This document shows positions 1-9,258 of a stretch of 64,000 bases of DNA, piece after piece (the stretch's first letter is position 1; every line of letters starts with the position of its first letter). Source of the stretch: Mycolicibacterium helvum (GTDB taxonomy: Bacteria > Actinomycetota > Actinomycetes > Mycobacteriales > Mycobacteriaceae). The DNA is taken from the NCBI RefSeq assembly GCF_010731895.1, contig NZ_AP022596.1, forward strand, positions 992,001 through 1,056,000, in the 5' to 3' direction. Both the position numbers and the translations under genes were made by a program. A model generated the notes under the pieces. The model saw only the letters and a list, made by a program, of their open reading frames with translations, was not told the DNA's origin and did no database searches.

Positions 1-1539
1 CACCAGCGAACCGGTGTGCCGGGCGCGGATCTCCCCCGCCCACGGCCGGTAGCCGTCGAACACCGCGTTGGCGATGCCGGTGCCGCGGGTCAGGGTCAGG
101 AAGTCGGTGCGGAACCCGATGAGGCCGCGGCTGGGCACGATGAAGTCCATCCGCACCCATCCGGCGGCATGGTTGGCCATCTCCTCCATACGTCCCTTGC
201 GGGCGGCCATCAGCTGGGTGATGGCGCCGACGAACTCCTCGGGACAGTCGATGGTCATGGCCTCGAAGGGCTCGTGCAGCTTGCCGTCGACGGTCCTGGT
301 GACCACCTGCGGCTTGCCCACGGTCAGCTCGAAGCCTTCGCGCCGCATCTGCTCGACGAGCACGGCCAGCGCGAGTTCGCCACGGCCCTGGACTTCCCAG
401 GCGTCCGGGCGGCCGATGTCGACGACCTTGATGGATACGTTGCCGACCAGTTCGGAATCCAAGCGGGACTTGACCATTCGCGCGGTCAGCTTGTGCCCCG
501 ACACCTTGCCGGCCAGCGGCGAGGTGTTGGTGCCGACGGTCACCGAGATCGCCGGCTCGTCGACGTGGATGCGCGGCAGCGCGTGCGCATGCTCGGTGTC
601 GGCGAGGGTGTCACCGATCATGATGTCGGGAATCCCGGCCACCGCGACGATATCTCCAGCCACCGCTTCCTCTGTCGGCGTGCGCTCGACGCCTTCGGTG
701 ACCAGCAGCTCGGTGATCTTGGCGTTGGTAATGACGGGGTGCCCGTCCACGTCACGCATCCAGGCCACCTGCTGGCCCTTGCGGATACGTCCCTTGTAGA
801 TCCGGATCAGCGCGAGGCGGCCCAGGAACGCCGACGCGTCCAGGTTGGTCACCAGTGCCTGCAGCGGCGCCTCGGGGTCGCCCTGCGGCGGCGGAATGTG
901 CTCGAGCAGGACGTCGAACAGCGGGTTGAGGTTCTCCCCATCGGGGTTCTCGCCGTTCGCGGGTTGAGTGGTGCTGGCGATGCCGGCGCGGCCGGACGCG
1001 TACAACGTGGGTAGGTCGAGCGCCTTCTCGGCGGCCGCCTGCGCCTCCTCGTCGAGGTCGGACGCGACGTCGAGCAACAGGTCGTGGCTCTCCTCGACGA
1101 CTTCGGCGATGCGGGCGTCGGGCCGGTCGGTCTTGTTGACCACCAGGATCACCGGCAGGTGCGCAGCAAGCGCCTTGCGTAGCACGAACCGGGTCTGCGG
1201 CAGCGGCCCCTCCGAGGCGTCTACCAGCAGCAGCACCCCGTCGACCATGGACAGCCCACGCTCCACCTCACCGCCGAAGTCGGCGTGGCCGGGGGTGTCT
1301 ATGACGTTGATCACTGTCATGGAACCGTCGGGGTTATGGCGATGCACGGCGGTGTTCTTCGCCAGGATCGTGATGCCCTTTTCCTTTTCCAGGTCACCGG
1401 AATCCATCAGCCGTTCGATGGTGTCGTCGCCACGGTGTGTCAGGGCACCGGACTGCCGCAACATGGCATCCACCAGCGTGGTCTTGCCATGGTCGACGTG
1501 CGCCACGATGGCGACATTGCGGAAGTCTTGATTGTTCAC
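1..1539 (-). CDS. typA: Ribosome-associated GTPase TypA/BipA, C-terminus cut by window edge
   Basis: Translational GTPase of the EF-G/LepA class that binds the 70S ribosome and supports ribosome assembly and stress growth. The minus-strand frame opens at GTG 1539 and reads VNNQDFRNVAIVAHVDHGKT, giving the G1 P-loop. Further on, DTPGHADFGGEVERGL supplies G3 and VNKTDRP supplies G4. About 513 of the usual ~630 residues are present, so the C-terminal domain lies outside the window. The GTG start overlaps the TGA of the upstream membrane protein gene (GTGA, 1536-1539), which fixes the start and suggests translational coupling. The identification is firm. Confidence 0.97.
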   Translation of the reverse strand, partial: MNNQDFRNVAIVAHVDHGKTTLVDAMLRQSGALTHRGDDTIERLMDSGDLEKEKGITILAKNTAVHRHNPDGSMTVINVIDTPGHADFGGEVERGLSMVDGVLLLVDASEGPLPQTRFVLRKALAAHLPVILVVNKTDRPDARIAEVVEESHDLLLDVASDLDEEAQAAAEKALDLPTLYASGRAGIASTTQPANGENPDGENLNPLFDVLLEHIPPPQGDPEAPLQALVTNLDASAFLGRLALIRIYKGRIRKGQQVAWMRDVDGHPVITNAKITELLVTEGVERTPTEEAVAGDIVAVAGIPDIMIGDTLADTEHAHALPRIHVDEPAISVTVGTNTSPLAGKVSGHKLTARMVKSRLDSELVGNVSIKVVDIGRPDAWEVQGRGELALAVLVEQMRREGFELTVGKPQVVTRTVDGKLHEPFEAMTIDCPEEFVGAITQLMAARKGRMEEMANHAAGWVRMDFIVPSRGLIGFRTDFLTLTRGTGIANAVFDGYRPWAGEIRARHTGSLV

Positions 1540-2174
1540 GGCCCTGATTCTCGCAGCGCAGGTGCCCTTTTGCGAAAACGGGGAAGGACCAGCAGGGCCG
1601 CACCAAGGAAACACAGCGCCCCGAGGAAGGTGCCGAGGTTCGCCAGCAGCTCGTCCTCGGTGATCCCGGTGCGCCGTACGAAGGCGCCCACCGCCGAGAC
1701 GCCGAAGGCGATCGATCCGATCATGTTGATCCACTCGGCCTGCCAGTCCCGCGAGCCCAGCGCGATCAAGCCGATCGCGATCGAGGCCGCGGCCACCCCC
1801 AATGCCGCGCTCACCAGGAAGGCGACGGACCCCAGGGCATCCGGGGCCCACACGTAGTGGCGCCGCACCCCGGTCGCGTGCGCCCACACCGCGGAACCGG
1901 TGCTGATGTTGAACATGAGAGTTCCGGTGAATTGAATTGCCGCCGAGAGCCATTCCAGCTTCTGCGACGGAGCCGAGCGCACCAGTTGCATCCAGGCAGC
2001 GGTGGTGAAGAACCAGGATCCGATGAAGCACAGCCAGTTGGCGGCGCCCGCACCGGCAACGGCCGAAAAACCGGGCAGGGTCGCGAGCGCGAAGAACGCC
2101 GAGCCGACGGCGAAGAGCCAACACTGCCGCGACAGCGTCGCGCACGTCCCCACACTCGGCATTTCAGCAGGCAA
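1536..2174 (-). CDS. Polytopic membrane protein, YrhK-like
   Basis: A 212-residue integral membrane protein with about six hydrophobic helices and a short basic C-terminus. The repeated pattern of a Trp-Leu/Phe-Ile-Gly-Ser start to helices (CWLFAVGSAFF, CFIGSWFFTTAAW) resembles the YrhK-type domain found in bacterial membrane proteins of unknown role. It lies directly upstream of typA and its stop codon overlaps the typA start by four bases, so the two are probably cotranscribed. A second in-frame ATG four codons in (2162) is an alternative start. Function unknown; the YrhK assignment is from pattern memory only. Confidence 0.75.
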   Translation of the reverse strand: MPAEMPSVGTCATLSRQCWLFAVGSAFFALATLPGFSAVAGAGAANWLCFIGSWFFTTAAWMQLVRSAPSQKLEWLSAAIQFTGTLMFNISTGSAVWAHATGVRRHYVWAPDALGSVAFLVSAALGVAAASIAIGLIALGSRDWQAEWINMIGSIAFGVSAVGAFVRRTGITEDELLANLGTFLGALCFLGAALLVLPRFRKRAPALRESGP

Positions 2175-2237
2175 TCCACATCCGATGCAAACCCCGCGGG
2201 GTTAGCCTGAATCACCGCCGTCAATTGGAGGCCTGAC

Positions 2238-2510
2238 ATGACGGTTTATGAAGTTCTCACCATCGCGATCATTGTCATCCTCGGCACTGCCGCGACCGCC
2301 GGGATCTACCTCGGTCTGCTCAACTGGATCGGCGCGGCGTACATCGTGCGGTGCGCGACCTGTCGCCACCTGACGGTCTCGTCGGATCGCCAGCAGCCGC
2401 AGTCGTGTCCGCACTGCCGCCATCCGGTGCTGATGCACCCGGTGCACGCGGCTCATCACCCACGAGAATTCGCCGATGTGCGGGTCGTGAGTGACCCGCT
2501 GAAGCACTGA
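2238..2510 (+). CDS. Small membrane-anchored zinc-ribbon protein
   Basis: A 90-residue protein with one N-terminal transmembrane helix (residues ~5-33) followed by a soluble tail carrying two Cys-x2-Cys knuckles, CATC and CPHC, spaced 16 residues apart, as in a rubredoxin-like zinc ribbon. A strong GGAGG ribosome site sits seven bases before the ATG. It is transcribed away from the typA operon and converges on the P450 gene. The tail is rich in histidine, which might add metal ligands. No function is known to me. Confidence 0.8.
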   Translation: MTVYEVLTIAIIVILGTAATAGIYLGLLNWIGAAYIVRCATCRHLTVSSDRQQPQSCPHCRHPVLMHPVHAAHHPREFADVRVVSDPLKH

Positions 2511-2529
2511 GTGCCCGACCCGCCGGCCG

Positions 2530-3744
2530 TCAGCTGGAAATCGGTGCGGTCGGGGTGAATTCGACGGGCATGGCTTCCAGTCCGCTGACGAAGTTGGCGG
2601 GTCGCAGTGGCAGTTCGGCGCCGTCGGCCAGTCGCAGATCCGGTAGCCGCGCCAGCACGCGTCGGGTCATGGCCGTCAGTTCCAGGCGAGCCAGCTGGTT
2701 GCCCAGACAGAAGTGGGTTCCGAAGCCGAAACTGACGTGGGTATTGGGATGGCGGTCGATGCGAAATGCATCGGGATCGCCGAACACCGTCTCGTCGAAA
2801 TTGGCCGACTCGAACAGCAGCAGCATCTTCTCGCCGGCGTGCAGCGCGGCACCGTGGAAGTCGGTGTCGGCGGTCAGGGTTCGGCACATGTTCTTGATCG
2901 GCGAGGTCCAGCGCAGCATCTCCTCCACCGCGGCAGGCAGCAACTCGGGATCGTCCTGCACGGCCCGCCACTGATCGGGGTGCCGGGATAGCTCGGCGGT
3001 TCCGCCGGACAGGGTGTGGCGGGTGGTCTCATCGCCGCCGATGAGGATCAGCAGCGTCTCGGCGAGGATCTGCTCGTCGGTGAGCCGCTGCCCGTCGACC
3101 TCGGCAGCGATCAGCACGCTGACAAGATCATCGGCCGGTTCCCGACGGCGCGCCTCGAGGAAGCCACCCATGAACTCGTTGTAGGCGAGAAGCGCATTGG
3201 CCGCCGACGTCAGCGACTCCTCGGTGGCCGCCGAACTCAGCGCCACCACCATGTCGTCAGACCACGCCAGCAGGGTGGCCCGGTCTTCGGGTGCCACGCC
3301 GAGCATGTCGCCGATCACAGCCATTGGCAGCGGTGCGGCGAGGTCACGGACGAAGTCGCACTCGCCGCGCTCACAGATGGCGTCGATCAGCGTATCGCAC
3401 AGCGCCTCAATGGATTTCATCTTGGCTTGAACCCGCTTGCGGGTGAAGCCGGCGTTGACCAGCTTGCGTCGCAACAGGTGCGCGGGATCATCCATGTCGA
3501 TCATGTGCGGCAGCGCCGGAGTGGTGGGGCGAATCCCGCCGGCGTTGGAAAAAAGTTCGGGCTGACGCTCGGCGTCGATCACCGCGCGGTAGCTGGCGGC
3601 GGCCGCCAGGCCGTTGCGGTCCCGAAAGACGGGCTGGTGTTCGCGCATCCAGCGGTAGGCGTCACGCGCCTGCATGGTGGCGTAGAACCGGCCGTCCATG
3701 AGATCGACGCCGGCGGTGACGTCCGTGAGCACGCCCCAGATCAT
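2530..3744 (-). CDS. Cytochrome P450
   Basis: A 404-residue soluble bacterial P450 monooxygenase. All landmarks are present: the I-helix GGDETTRH (oxygen activation), the K-helix ExxR as EEMLRW, and the haem-binding loop FGFGTHFCLGNQLARLE with the cysteine thiolate ligand. The distal part ends in the usual beta-rich C-terminus (PANFVSGLEAMPVEF). No ferredoxin or reductase gene is adjacent. It lies 12 bp downstream of mutT2 on the same strand, so the two may be cotranscribed. The CYP family and substrate cannot be told from the sequence alone. Confidence 0.95.
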   Translation of the reverse strand: MIWGVLTDVTAGVDLMDGRFYATMQARDAYRWMREHQPVFRDRNGLAAAASYRAVIDAERQPELFSNAGGIRPTTPALPHMIDMDDPAHLLRRKLVNAGFTRKRVQAKMKSIEALCDTLIDAICERGECDFVRDLAAPLPMAVIGDMLGVAPEDRATLLAWSDDMVVALSSAATEESLTSAANALLAYNEFMGGFLEARRREPADDLVSVLIAAEVDGQRLTDEQILAETLLILIGGDETTRHTLSGGTAELSRHPDQWRAVQDDPELLPAAVEEMLRWTSPIKNMCRTLTADTDFHGAALHAGEKMLLLFESANFDETVFGDPDAFRIDRHPNTHVSFGFGTHFCLGNQLARLELTAMTRRVLARLPDLRLADGAELPLRPANFVSGLEAMPVEFTPTAPISS

Positions 3745-3756
3745 AGGGCGAGAGGC

Positions 3757-4143
3757 TCACCGCCCAAGGCGTTTCGAGAGCTCCGGCAGCCAGGCCCGAT
3801 CCGCGGGCACCCAGTCCAGCGATGCCAGCTCGTCCACGCTCACCCAGCGCAGCGCACGGTGGTCATGGGGATGCAGGGCGCCGCCGGTGTGCGCGACGAG
3901 GTACCCACGCAGGATCAGCGACTCCCCGACGGGCACGTCGGGGCCGAGCCGATCGCCGACGACGACGTCGACCCCGAGTTCTTCGCGCAGCTCGCGAACC
4001 AGCGCGTCGGGCTCGGTCTCTCCCGGGGCGACCTTGCCGCCCGGCAGCTCCCACAGCCCGGCAAGTTCCGGCGGGCGCTGCCGCTGCGCCACCAGGAGCG
4101 TCGCGCCGGAGATCAGCGCTCCGGCGACGACGATCTGGGACAC
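3757..4143 (-). CDS. mutT2: Nudix hydrolase, MutT2-like nucleotide pool sanitiser
   Basis: A 128-residue Nudix protein that should hydrolyse (d)NTPs to monophosphates. M. tuberculosis MutT2 is known to act on CTP-type nucleotides and to help avoid mutagenic nucleotides. The Nudix box GKVAPGETEPDALVREL continues to REELGV, with the Glu residues that bind the metal, and it is preceded by LAGLWELPGG typical of the family. The start is GTG 4143. The gene sits 10 bp downstream of the PGRS gene and 12 bp upstream of the P450. Placement near typA, phhB and pimE matches the M. tuberculosis order. Confidence 0.9.
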   Translation of the reverse strand: MSQIVVAGALISGATLLVAQRQRPPELAGLWELPGGKVAPGETEPDALVRELREELGVDVVVGDRLGPDVPVGESLILRGYLVAHTGGALHPHDHRALRWVSVDELASLDWVPADRAWLPELSKRLGR

Positions 4144-4153
4144 GCCAATGAGC

Positions 4154-7100
4154 TTATGTCGTGGTCGGATTCGCCTTCACGATGGTCAGCTCGTAGTCGT
4201 TGCTCTGCCATCCGTTCAGAAAGGCACCGATGGGGACCGCCATGTCTTGGCCATAGCCCGGTCCGCTGTCGTTGAAATACACCTTGCCGTTCGGAATGTC
4301 CACGGCGATCACCACCGCCTCGTGGTTACCGTCGGTGTAGTTCGGTGTTGCCGACGACCGGTATCCCGGCTGGGTGCTCCACACGATGGCGGAGTTGATC
4401 GTGACCATGGTGGCGTTGCCCGCGGCCAACGCGGCTTCCAAGTCGCTCAACGCGATCTGGGCGTCCGCGGCGGTGGCACCGGTGATCCTATTGCCGGCAT
4501 CGTCGTAGACGCCGTACCGCTTGGTAGACGCTGTGACGCCCCAGTCGGGGTTGGTGTTCATCAGCTGCACCGCGTCCTTGACGGCGACTCCCTTGGCGAT
4601 GTCCTCGTCGAGGTACATCCGCCTACCGGGGTAAGCGACGCTGGCGGTCGTCTTGGCCAGGTAGACCATCTCTTCTTCGGTTGGCTTGGTTCCGGTGACC
4701 TGGCCGACGGCCATCGCTGTCGCCATGAGCGTGCAATTCTGATAGCTCTGTTTCACCCACCAGACTTTGTTGGCGCGGTTGCCGTAATAACCCGTGCCGT
4801 TGACCGTCACCACGATTTCGCGTTCCACCGTGTCCGGTTTGGCTAGGCCGAGCCGGACCGCCAAGGTGTGCAGAGCGTTCTGCAGCATGCCCAACGCGCC
4901 GGGCAGATCGGCGGCGGTTCCATTGTCGACGGTGATGGTGAAGCGGTCGGTGATGCCCGGGGTGACCAACGTCGAATAAGGCGTGTAGGTGTATTTGCCC
5001 GTGGCGTCCCAGGTGACGGTGCCGTGCGTGGGTTGCTGGCTCACCCCATAGGTGACGGCGTAGCCGTTATTGCTCACCCCGTTGGCGTCCACCCGGATCG
5101 TCCCGGCGCTGGACTGGTTGTACCACTGGGGCGACAAAGTGGGCGTCCGGTTGAAAAAGATGTAGGTCAGCTGGCGGGACAGATCGCTCCACATTGATGC
5201 GAGCGTCTGCGCCGGGGTTGCCGCCGCTGTCGAATTGGCCTGAGCTGCAACCGACTTCACCTCGACGACGTTGTCACTGACCGCTGCGGCCGTGGCCGCC
5301 GGGCCGGGTGCACCGTTGTTACCGGACGAGCCGTTGGTACCGCCGGAACCGCCAGTACCGCCTGGCCAGGCACTGCCGCCCCAACCGCCGCTGCCCCAGC
5401 CGCCACCCGAGCCGCCGTCACCGCTGCCCTGTCCGCCTTGGCCACCATCGCCGCCCGAGCCGCCGTTGCCGCCCTTGCCGCCGGTGAAACCGGTGCCGCC
5501 GGCACCGGCCGCTGCGCCCCAGCCGCCGTTGCCGCCATCACCACCGCCGGTACCGCCCTGGCCGCCGGTACCGCCGTCACCACCGGCGCCGCCGTCACCA
5601 CCGTCGCCGTTGGCGCCGCCCTGCCCACCGGGTCCGCCCGTACCACCGGTGCCGCCTCTGCCACCGGCCGCGCCGGCGCCGCCCACACCACCGTTACCAC
5701 CGCGGCCGCCGTAGCCGCCGAGGCCGCCATTGCCATCGGGATCCGTTGTGTAGCCGCCCCATTTGCCCACACCGCCGTTACCGCCGTTACCGCCGGCGCC
5801 GCTGATTCCGTTGGTGCCATTGGCTGCGATGAAGAAGAGATAGCGACCCGCCCCTGCGGCGCCGCCGCTGGCTCCGCCGGGCCCACCGTTGCCGCCGGCC
5901 CCACCGGTGCCGCCGGGCGCGCCGTCACCGATCGCGACGTTCCCGGGGTAGCGCCCGTTCCCGCCCTGGCCACCCTGACCGCCTTGACCACCCTGACCAC
6001 CGTCGCCGCCGCTGCCGAAGACGAAGCTGCCATTTCCACCGTGGCCACCCTTACCACCGGGGCCACCGTCCCCGCCCGGCCCGCCATCGACGGTGGTCAG
6101 TGATTCACTCGTTCCAGGCAAGCCGGTCTGGCCGACACCGCCATTGCCGCCGTTACCGCCCTTACCGAAGACCGACAGCAATCCGACGCTGCCACCATTA
6201 CCGCCGTCACCGCCGCCGAAACCGCCGGTACCACCCGCGCCACCATTGCCCAACCAGAGACCGCCGGTGCCGCCATGTCCGCCGTTACCACCGTGATCGC
6301 CGATATCGCCGTAGGTCGGGCTGGTCCCACCAACCCCGCCGGCACCACCATTGGCGAACACCGAGAGCAGTCCCCCGCTGCCGCCGTTACCACCATTGCC
6401 GCCGTTGGTGGATGCGCCACCGGCTCCACCGGCACCGCCGTAGCCCCACACCGACATCAATCCGGTGTTGCCGCCATGGCCGCCGTTACCGCCGGTGGCG
6501 CCGATCGGAATCGCGTTCCCACCTGCCCCCGCATTGCCGCCGCTGCCCAGGTACAGGCCACCACTGCCGCCGTTTCCGCCCTGACCGCCGCTGCTGTCCA
6601 CTTCGGCCTCGCCGGCCAACACACCGCCAGCGCCACCCTTGCCGCCATTGCCGAACATGCCGGCCGCGCCGCCGTTGCCCCCCTTGGTGCCCTGCGCGAA
6701 CGCCTCACCACCGGCGCCGCCGGCGCCGCCATTGCCCGCGATCAGGCCGCCGCGGCCGCCCCGGCCGCCGTTGCCGGCCTCCACGCCCGCGCCGCCGGCA
6801 CCTCCGTTGCCGAACCAGCCGGCCGCGCCGCCGTTGCCACCGTTGAAGCCGGCACCGCCATCGCCGAACATCCCGCCATTGCCGCCCTTGCACACGGTGC
6901 TGCCGGTGCAGGTGTCGGTCGTCCACGAGTAGCCGTTGCCGGCGATGATGCCGGCGTTGGGATGCGCGGCGGTGCCGTTACTGATGAAGAAGCTGACGAC
7001 GTCCTGGGGGGTCGGCAATGCCGGCACCGCCGCTGCCCTGGGCGCGGTGGTGCGCGCTGCCACGGGCGCTTTGACACTGGTGTCGGCCGCACTGACCGCG

Positions 7101-7405
7101 GCGCCAGATGCGGTCGCCGGTTTGGACGACTTCGACGCTGCCGGCGGCTTCAAACGCATGGTAGGCCGGTGCTGGCCAGTGGATTTGGTGCTGCTGCTGG
7201 ACGTGCTGGGGCCGTTGGTGCCGGCCGATCCGGCCGTGTCGGCCGACGCTGTCGCGGGCATCGAGGCCAGCGCGGCACCGATGCCGAGGGCGATCGCGGA
7301 GGCGCCGAGCCAGCCGCCGAACTCCGCGGGAAGTACCCGCAACCAGGAAGGCCGCCGAGTCTCGTGACGGCTTTCGGTGATCGTAGACATGGCAGTAGAA
7401 GTCAT
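4154..7405 (-). CDS. Secreted PGRS-repeat protein without PE domain, with C39-like peptidase C-terminus
   Basis: A 1083-residue exported protein. Residues ~1-56 form a long signal peptide (hydrophobic core GASAIALGIGAALASM, cleavage near ATASAD). There is no PE or PPE domain. A Ser/Ala/Pro-rich linker leads to a glycine-rich GGNGG/GGAGG repeat array at residues ~165-720. A beta domain follows at ~775-850 (VSQQPTHGTVTWDATGKYTY), of the Ig-like/VCBS kind. The last ~200 residues look like a C39-type papain-fold peptidase: candidate catalytic Cys891 in YQNCTLMA, His1028 in GNHEAVVIAVD and Asn1045 in YFNDSG. Start ATG 7405 was kept; ATG six codons in is equally possible. It is upstream of mutT2 on the same strand. 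The peptidase assignment is inferred from motif order, not tested. Confidence 0.85.
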   Translation of the reverse strand: MTSTAMSTITESRHETRRPSWLRVLPAEFGGWLGASAIALGIGAALASMPATASADTAGSAGTNGPSTSSSSTKSTGQHRPTMRLKPPAASKSSKPATASGAAVSAADTSVKAPVAARTTAPRAAAVPALPTPQDVVSFFISNGTAAHPNAGIIAGNGYSWTTDTCTGSTVCKGGNGGMFGDGGAGFNGGNGGAAGWFGNGGAGGAGVEAGNGGRGGRGGLIAGNGGAGGAGGEAFAQGTKGGNGGAAGMFGNGGKGGAGGVLAGEAEVDSSGGQGGNGGSGGLYLGSGGNAGAGGNAIPIGATGGNGGHGGNTGLMSVWGYGGAGGAGGASTNGGNGGNGGSGGLLSVFANGGAGGVGGTSPTYGDIGDHGGNGGHGGTGGLWLGNGGAGGTGGFGGGDGGNGGSVGLLSVFGKGGNGGNGGVGQTGLPGTSESLTTVDGGPGGDGGPGGKGGHGGNGSFVFGSGGDGGQGGQGGQGGQGGNGRYPGNVAIGDGAPGGTGGAGGNGGPGGASGGAAGAGRYLFFIAANGTNGISGAGGNGGNGGVGKWGGYTTDPDGNGGLGGYGGRGGNGGVGGAGAAGGRGGTGGTGGPGGQGGANGDGGDGGAGGDGGTGGQGGTGGGDGGNGGWGAAAGAGGTGFTGGKGGNGGSGGDGGQGGQGSGDGGSGGGWGSGGWGGSAWPGGTGGSGGTNGSSGNNGAPGPAATAAAVSDNVVEVKSVAAQANSTAAATPAQTLASMWSDLSRQLTYIFFNRTPTLSPQWYNQSSAGTIRVDANGVSNNGYAVTYGVSQQPTHGTVTWDATGKYTYTPYSTLVTPGITDRFTITVDNGTAADLPGALGMLQNALHTLAVRLGLAKPDTVEREIVVTVNGTGYYGNRANKVWWVKQSYQNCTLMATAMAVGQVTGTKPTEEEMVYLAKTTASVAYPGRRMYLDEDIAKGVAVKDAVQLMNTNPDWGVTASTKRYGVYDDAGNRITGATAADAQIALSDLEAALAAGNATMVTINSAIVWSTQPGYRSSATPNYTDGNHEAVVIAVDIPNGKVYFNDSGPGYGQDMAVPIGAFLNGWQSNDYELTIVKANPTTT
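5250..6915 (-). repeat. PGRS-type GGNGG-coding repeat tract
   Basis: Degenerate tandem repeats, roughly 9 bp per Gly-Gly-X unit (CCGCCGTTACC-like on the plus strand), encoding the glycine-rich array of the secreted protein. Longer modules recur, such as repeats of the form GGLLSVFGNGG and GGLWLGNGG. The tract opens long false reading frames on both strands and is a likely site of length variation by slippage or recombination. Confidence 0.95.
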
Positions 7406-7583
7406 CAGCGCCCCCGAGGTTGATGTGCGGGTTGCCCCGGTACCGTCCCGCTTCTTGAGACGGAGCTGTCGAGCAACGCTGGCAACCTAACACCGCTCCG
7501 GCAAACGAGTCCCGAACTTGAGACAGATGTCCTGGTTCTTTGTTGACCTTCCCCTCGGGTGCCGACCGGGGAAGACTTGGACC

Positions 7584-7868
7584 ATGCCGCTAACCGATGA
7601 AGAAATCGATTCCGCCGTCGGGGATCTCGACGGCTGGGAGCACACCGACGGTGCGCTGCGCCGCTCGGTGAAATTCCCGGCCTTCCTGGACGGCATCGAC
7701 GCCGTCCGCCGGGTCGCCGAACACGCGGAGGCCAAGGACCATCACCCCGACATCGATATTCGCTGGCGGACAGTCACTTTCACCCTGGTGACGCATTCCG
7801 AAGGTGGTATCACCGCCAAGGACGTGCAGATGGCGGCCGCTATCAACGAGATTGTCGGCGACCGCTAG
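7584..7868 (+). CDS. phhB: Pterin-4a-carbinolamine dehydratase
   Basis: A 94-residue enzyme that dehydrates 4a-hydroxytetrahydropterin, and the family can also act as a transcriptional cofactor. The PCD signature is clear: [21 protein letters not shown] contains the paired active-site histidines, followed by [17 protein letters not shown] 7584 was chosen because the family starts with a short L-T-D/E-E-E-I segment ([12 protein letters not shown]); upstream codons in frame lack similarity. It converges on pimE and the two coding ends overlap by 26 bp. It corresponds to the small gene beside pimE in M. tuberculosis. Confidence 0.95.
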   Translation: MPLTDEEIDSAVGDLDGWEHTDGALRRSVKFPAFLDGIDAVRRVAEHAEAKDHHPDIDIRWRTVTFTLVTHSEGGITAKDVQMAAAINEIVGDR

Positions 7869-9024
7869 CCGCAATCCAGGCCAGCGTCGTCAGCGTTGCC
7901 ACGATGTAGATCAAACCTGGCCAGGCCAGATACCAGGGCCGGCTGATCTGCCAGATCGTGGGCTGGGCGAAGCTCAGCAGCCACGGCACCCCGATCAGCG
8001 TCAGCACCAGCCAGCCCCACCCCAGCAACCGCGCACCCGCCCTGCTCCGCCACGGACCGTGGATGAGCCAGATCATCAACGGCAGCAGCCACACCCAGTG
8101 ATGCGTCCACGAGATCGGTGAGATCAACAGGCCGAACAGCTGCACCACCAACAACAAGCCCAACCGGTCACCGTCCAGCGCGCGCCAGGCCAGCAACGCC
8201 AGCGCCGTCGTCACCACGATGCCGGCCAACACGATTGGCCCGTAGCCGGCGTCATGGCCGAGAATCCGCGAGATCGCGCCGCGCCAGGACTGATTGAACG
8301 AGGTTCCGATCGGGCCGACGCGGCTCGCGTCACCGAGCAGGTCGGTGAAATAGAAGCGGGCCTGCTGACCGATCACCGCGACGGACAGCCCGACGGTCGC
8401 GAAGAACACCAGCGCGGAGAAGGCCGCTGCGCCCCAGCGGCGCACACCGAGGAAGTACAGCCCGGTGATGGCCGGGGTCAGCTTGATGCCGGCCGCCACA
8501 CCGACCAGCAGGCCCGATAGCCACCACCGACTGCTGTAGGCGGCGTACAGGACCGCCAGCACCAGGATGACGTTGATCTGGCCGTAGTCGAAGTTGCTGC
8601 GCAGCGGCTCGATCCAGATACCGACGGCGGTCCACAGCATCGCGACACGATGGCCTTGCCAGGCCGGCACCCCGAGCAGCCGTTGACTGACCCTGACCAC
8701 ACCGTAGAGCGCGGCAACAATGCCGACCTGCCAGCAGAAGGCGACCAGCCCGAACGGCAGCAGGTGCAGCGGATAGAACACCAGCGCGGCGAACGGCGGG
8801 TAGGTGAACGGCAGCGGGAAGTCGGGGGTCTGATCGGCGTAGACGTAGGAGTACAGCGTGCCGGGGTGGTCGAGCGCGGCCGCGCCACCGAGATAGACGT
8901 GCAGGTCGACGAAGTTGGCACCGTTGGGCACAAGGTAGGTCCAGGCCAGGCGGGCGGCGACGCTGACGAGCAGCAACACGCCGGCCAGCCAGGCTGGCCG
9001 CGCCGCCGGGGCCGTCGTGTCCAC
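7843..9024 (-). CDS. pimE: Polyprenol-phosphate-mannose-dependent alpha-1,2-mannosyltransferase PimE
   Basis: A GT87 (GT-C) membrane glycosyltransferase of ~393 residues that adds the fifth mannose during polar PIM synthesis, using polyprenyl-phosphate mannose on the periplasmic face. It has about ten transmembrane helices. The first external loop carries the acidic residue needed for catalysis ([11 protein letters not shown], Asp40 here), then [13 protein letters not shown] and [12 protein letters not shown], typical of the family. GTG 9024 was chosen as start: it gives a normal N-terminus ([15 protein letters not shown]) and a TACAGT -10 element lies six bases upstream, fitting a leaderless message. 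Longer upstream frames look artefactual. Confidence 0.93.
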   Translation of the reverse strand: MDTTAPAARPAWLAGVLLLVSVAARLAWTYLVPNGANFVDLHVYLGGAAALDHPGTLYSYVYADQTPDFPLPFTYPPFAALVFYPLHLLPFGLVAFCWQVGIVAALYGVVRVSQRLLGVPAWQGHRVAMLWTAVGIWIEPLRSNFDYGQINVILVLAVLYAAYSSRWWLSGLLVGVAAGIKLTPAITGLYFLGVRRWGAAAFSALVFFATVGLSVAVIGQQARFYFTDLLGDASRVGPIGTSFNQSWRGAISRILGHDAGYGPIVLAGIVVTTALALLAWRALDGDRLGLLLVVQLFGLLISPISWTHHWVWLLPLMIWLIHGPWRSRAGARLLGWGWLVLTLIGVPWLLSFAQPTIWQISRPWYLAWPGLIYIVATLTTLAWIAASGRRQSR

Positions 9025-9030
9025 CGTGCG

Positions 9031-9036
9031 ACTGTA
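9031..9036 (-). promoter_or_regulatory. Candidate leaderless -10 element for pimE
   Basis: On the minus strand TACAGT is followed by six bases and then the pimE GTG. No Shine-Dalgarno sequence lies in between. This is the usual layout of a mycobacterial leaderless transcript whose +1 is the start codon. No convincing -35 box is visible. Confidence 0.5.
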
Positions 9037-9258
9037 GCGACGGATGCGGCCGACTCCACGACTTCGGCGCGCTGGCGAGCGCCGGGCGCGTTCGGCGCAC
9101 GTCACCGCGCCGAACACCGGCCGGCCCGCGACGGCCCCGTGCATCACCATCGGCCATCACTGCCGTAACGGTTGAATAAACACCACACGTGTCACTTGAG
9201 TAACTCTAGTAACGGACTACCTTCGGGTTCAGACCTGCACTCGAGGATTGGGATAACC

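Noticed and set aside
3016..4275. A 419-codon plus-strand frame over the P450 and mutT2 region
   Set aside because: It is antisense to two well-supported enzymes with complete motifs and shows no recognisable domain.
5250..6915. Possible CRISPR or minisatellite array
   Set aside because: Repeats are short, degenerate and in a coding frame (Gly-Gly-X); there are no constant repeats with unique spacers.
5250..7423. Long open frames antisense to, or out of frame with, the PGRS tract (Pro-rich and Arg-rich proteins)
   Set aside because: They are by-products of the GGN codon repeats; no start signals or domain patterns, and the minus-strand PGRS protein explains the region.
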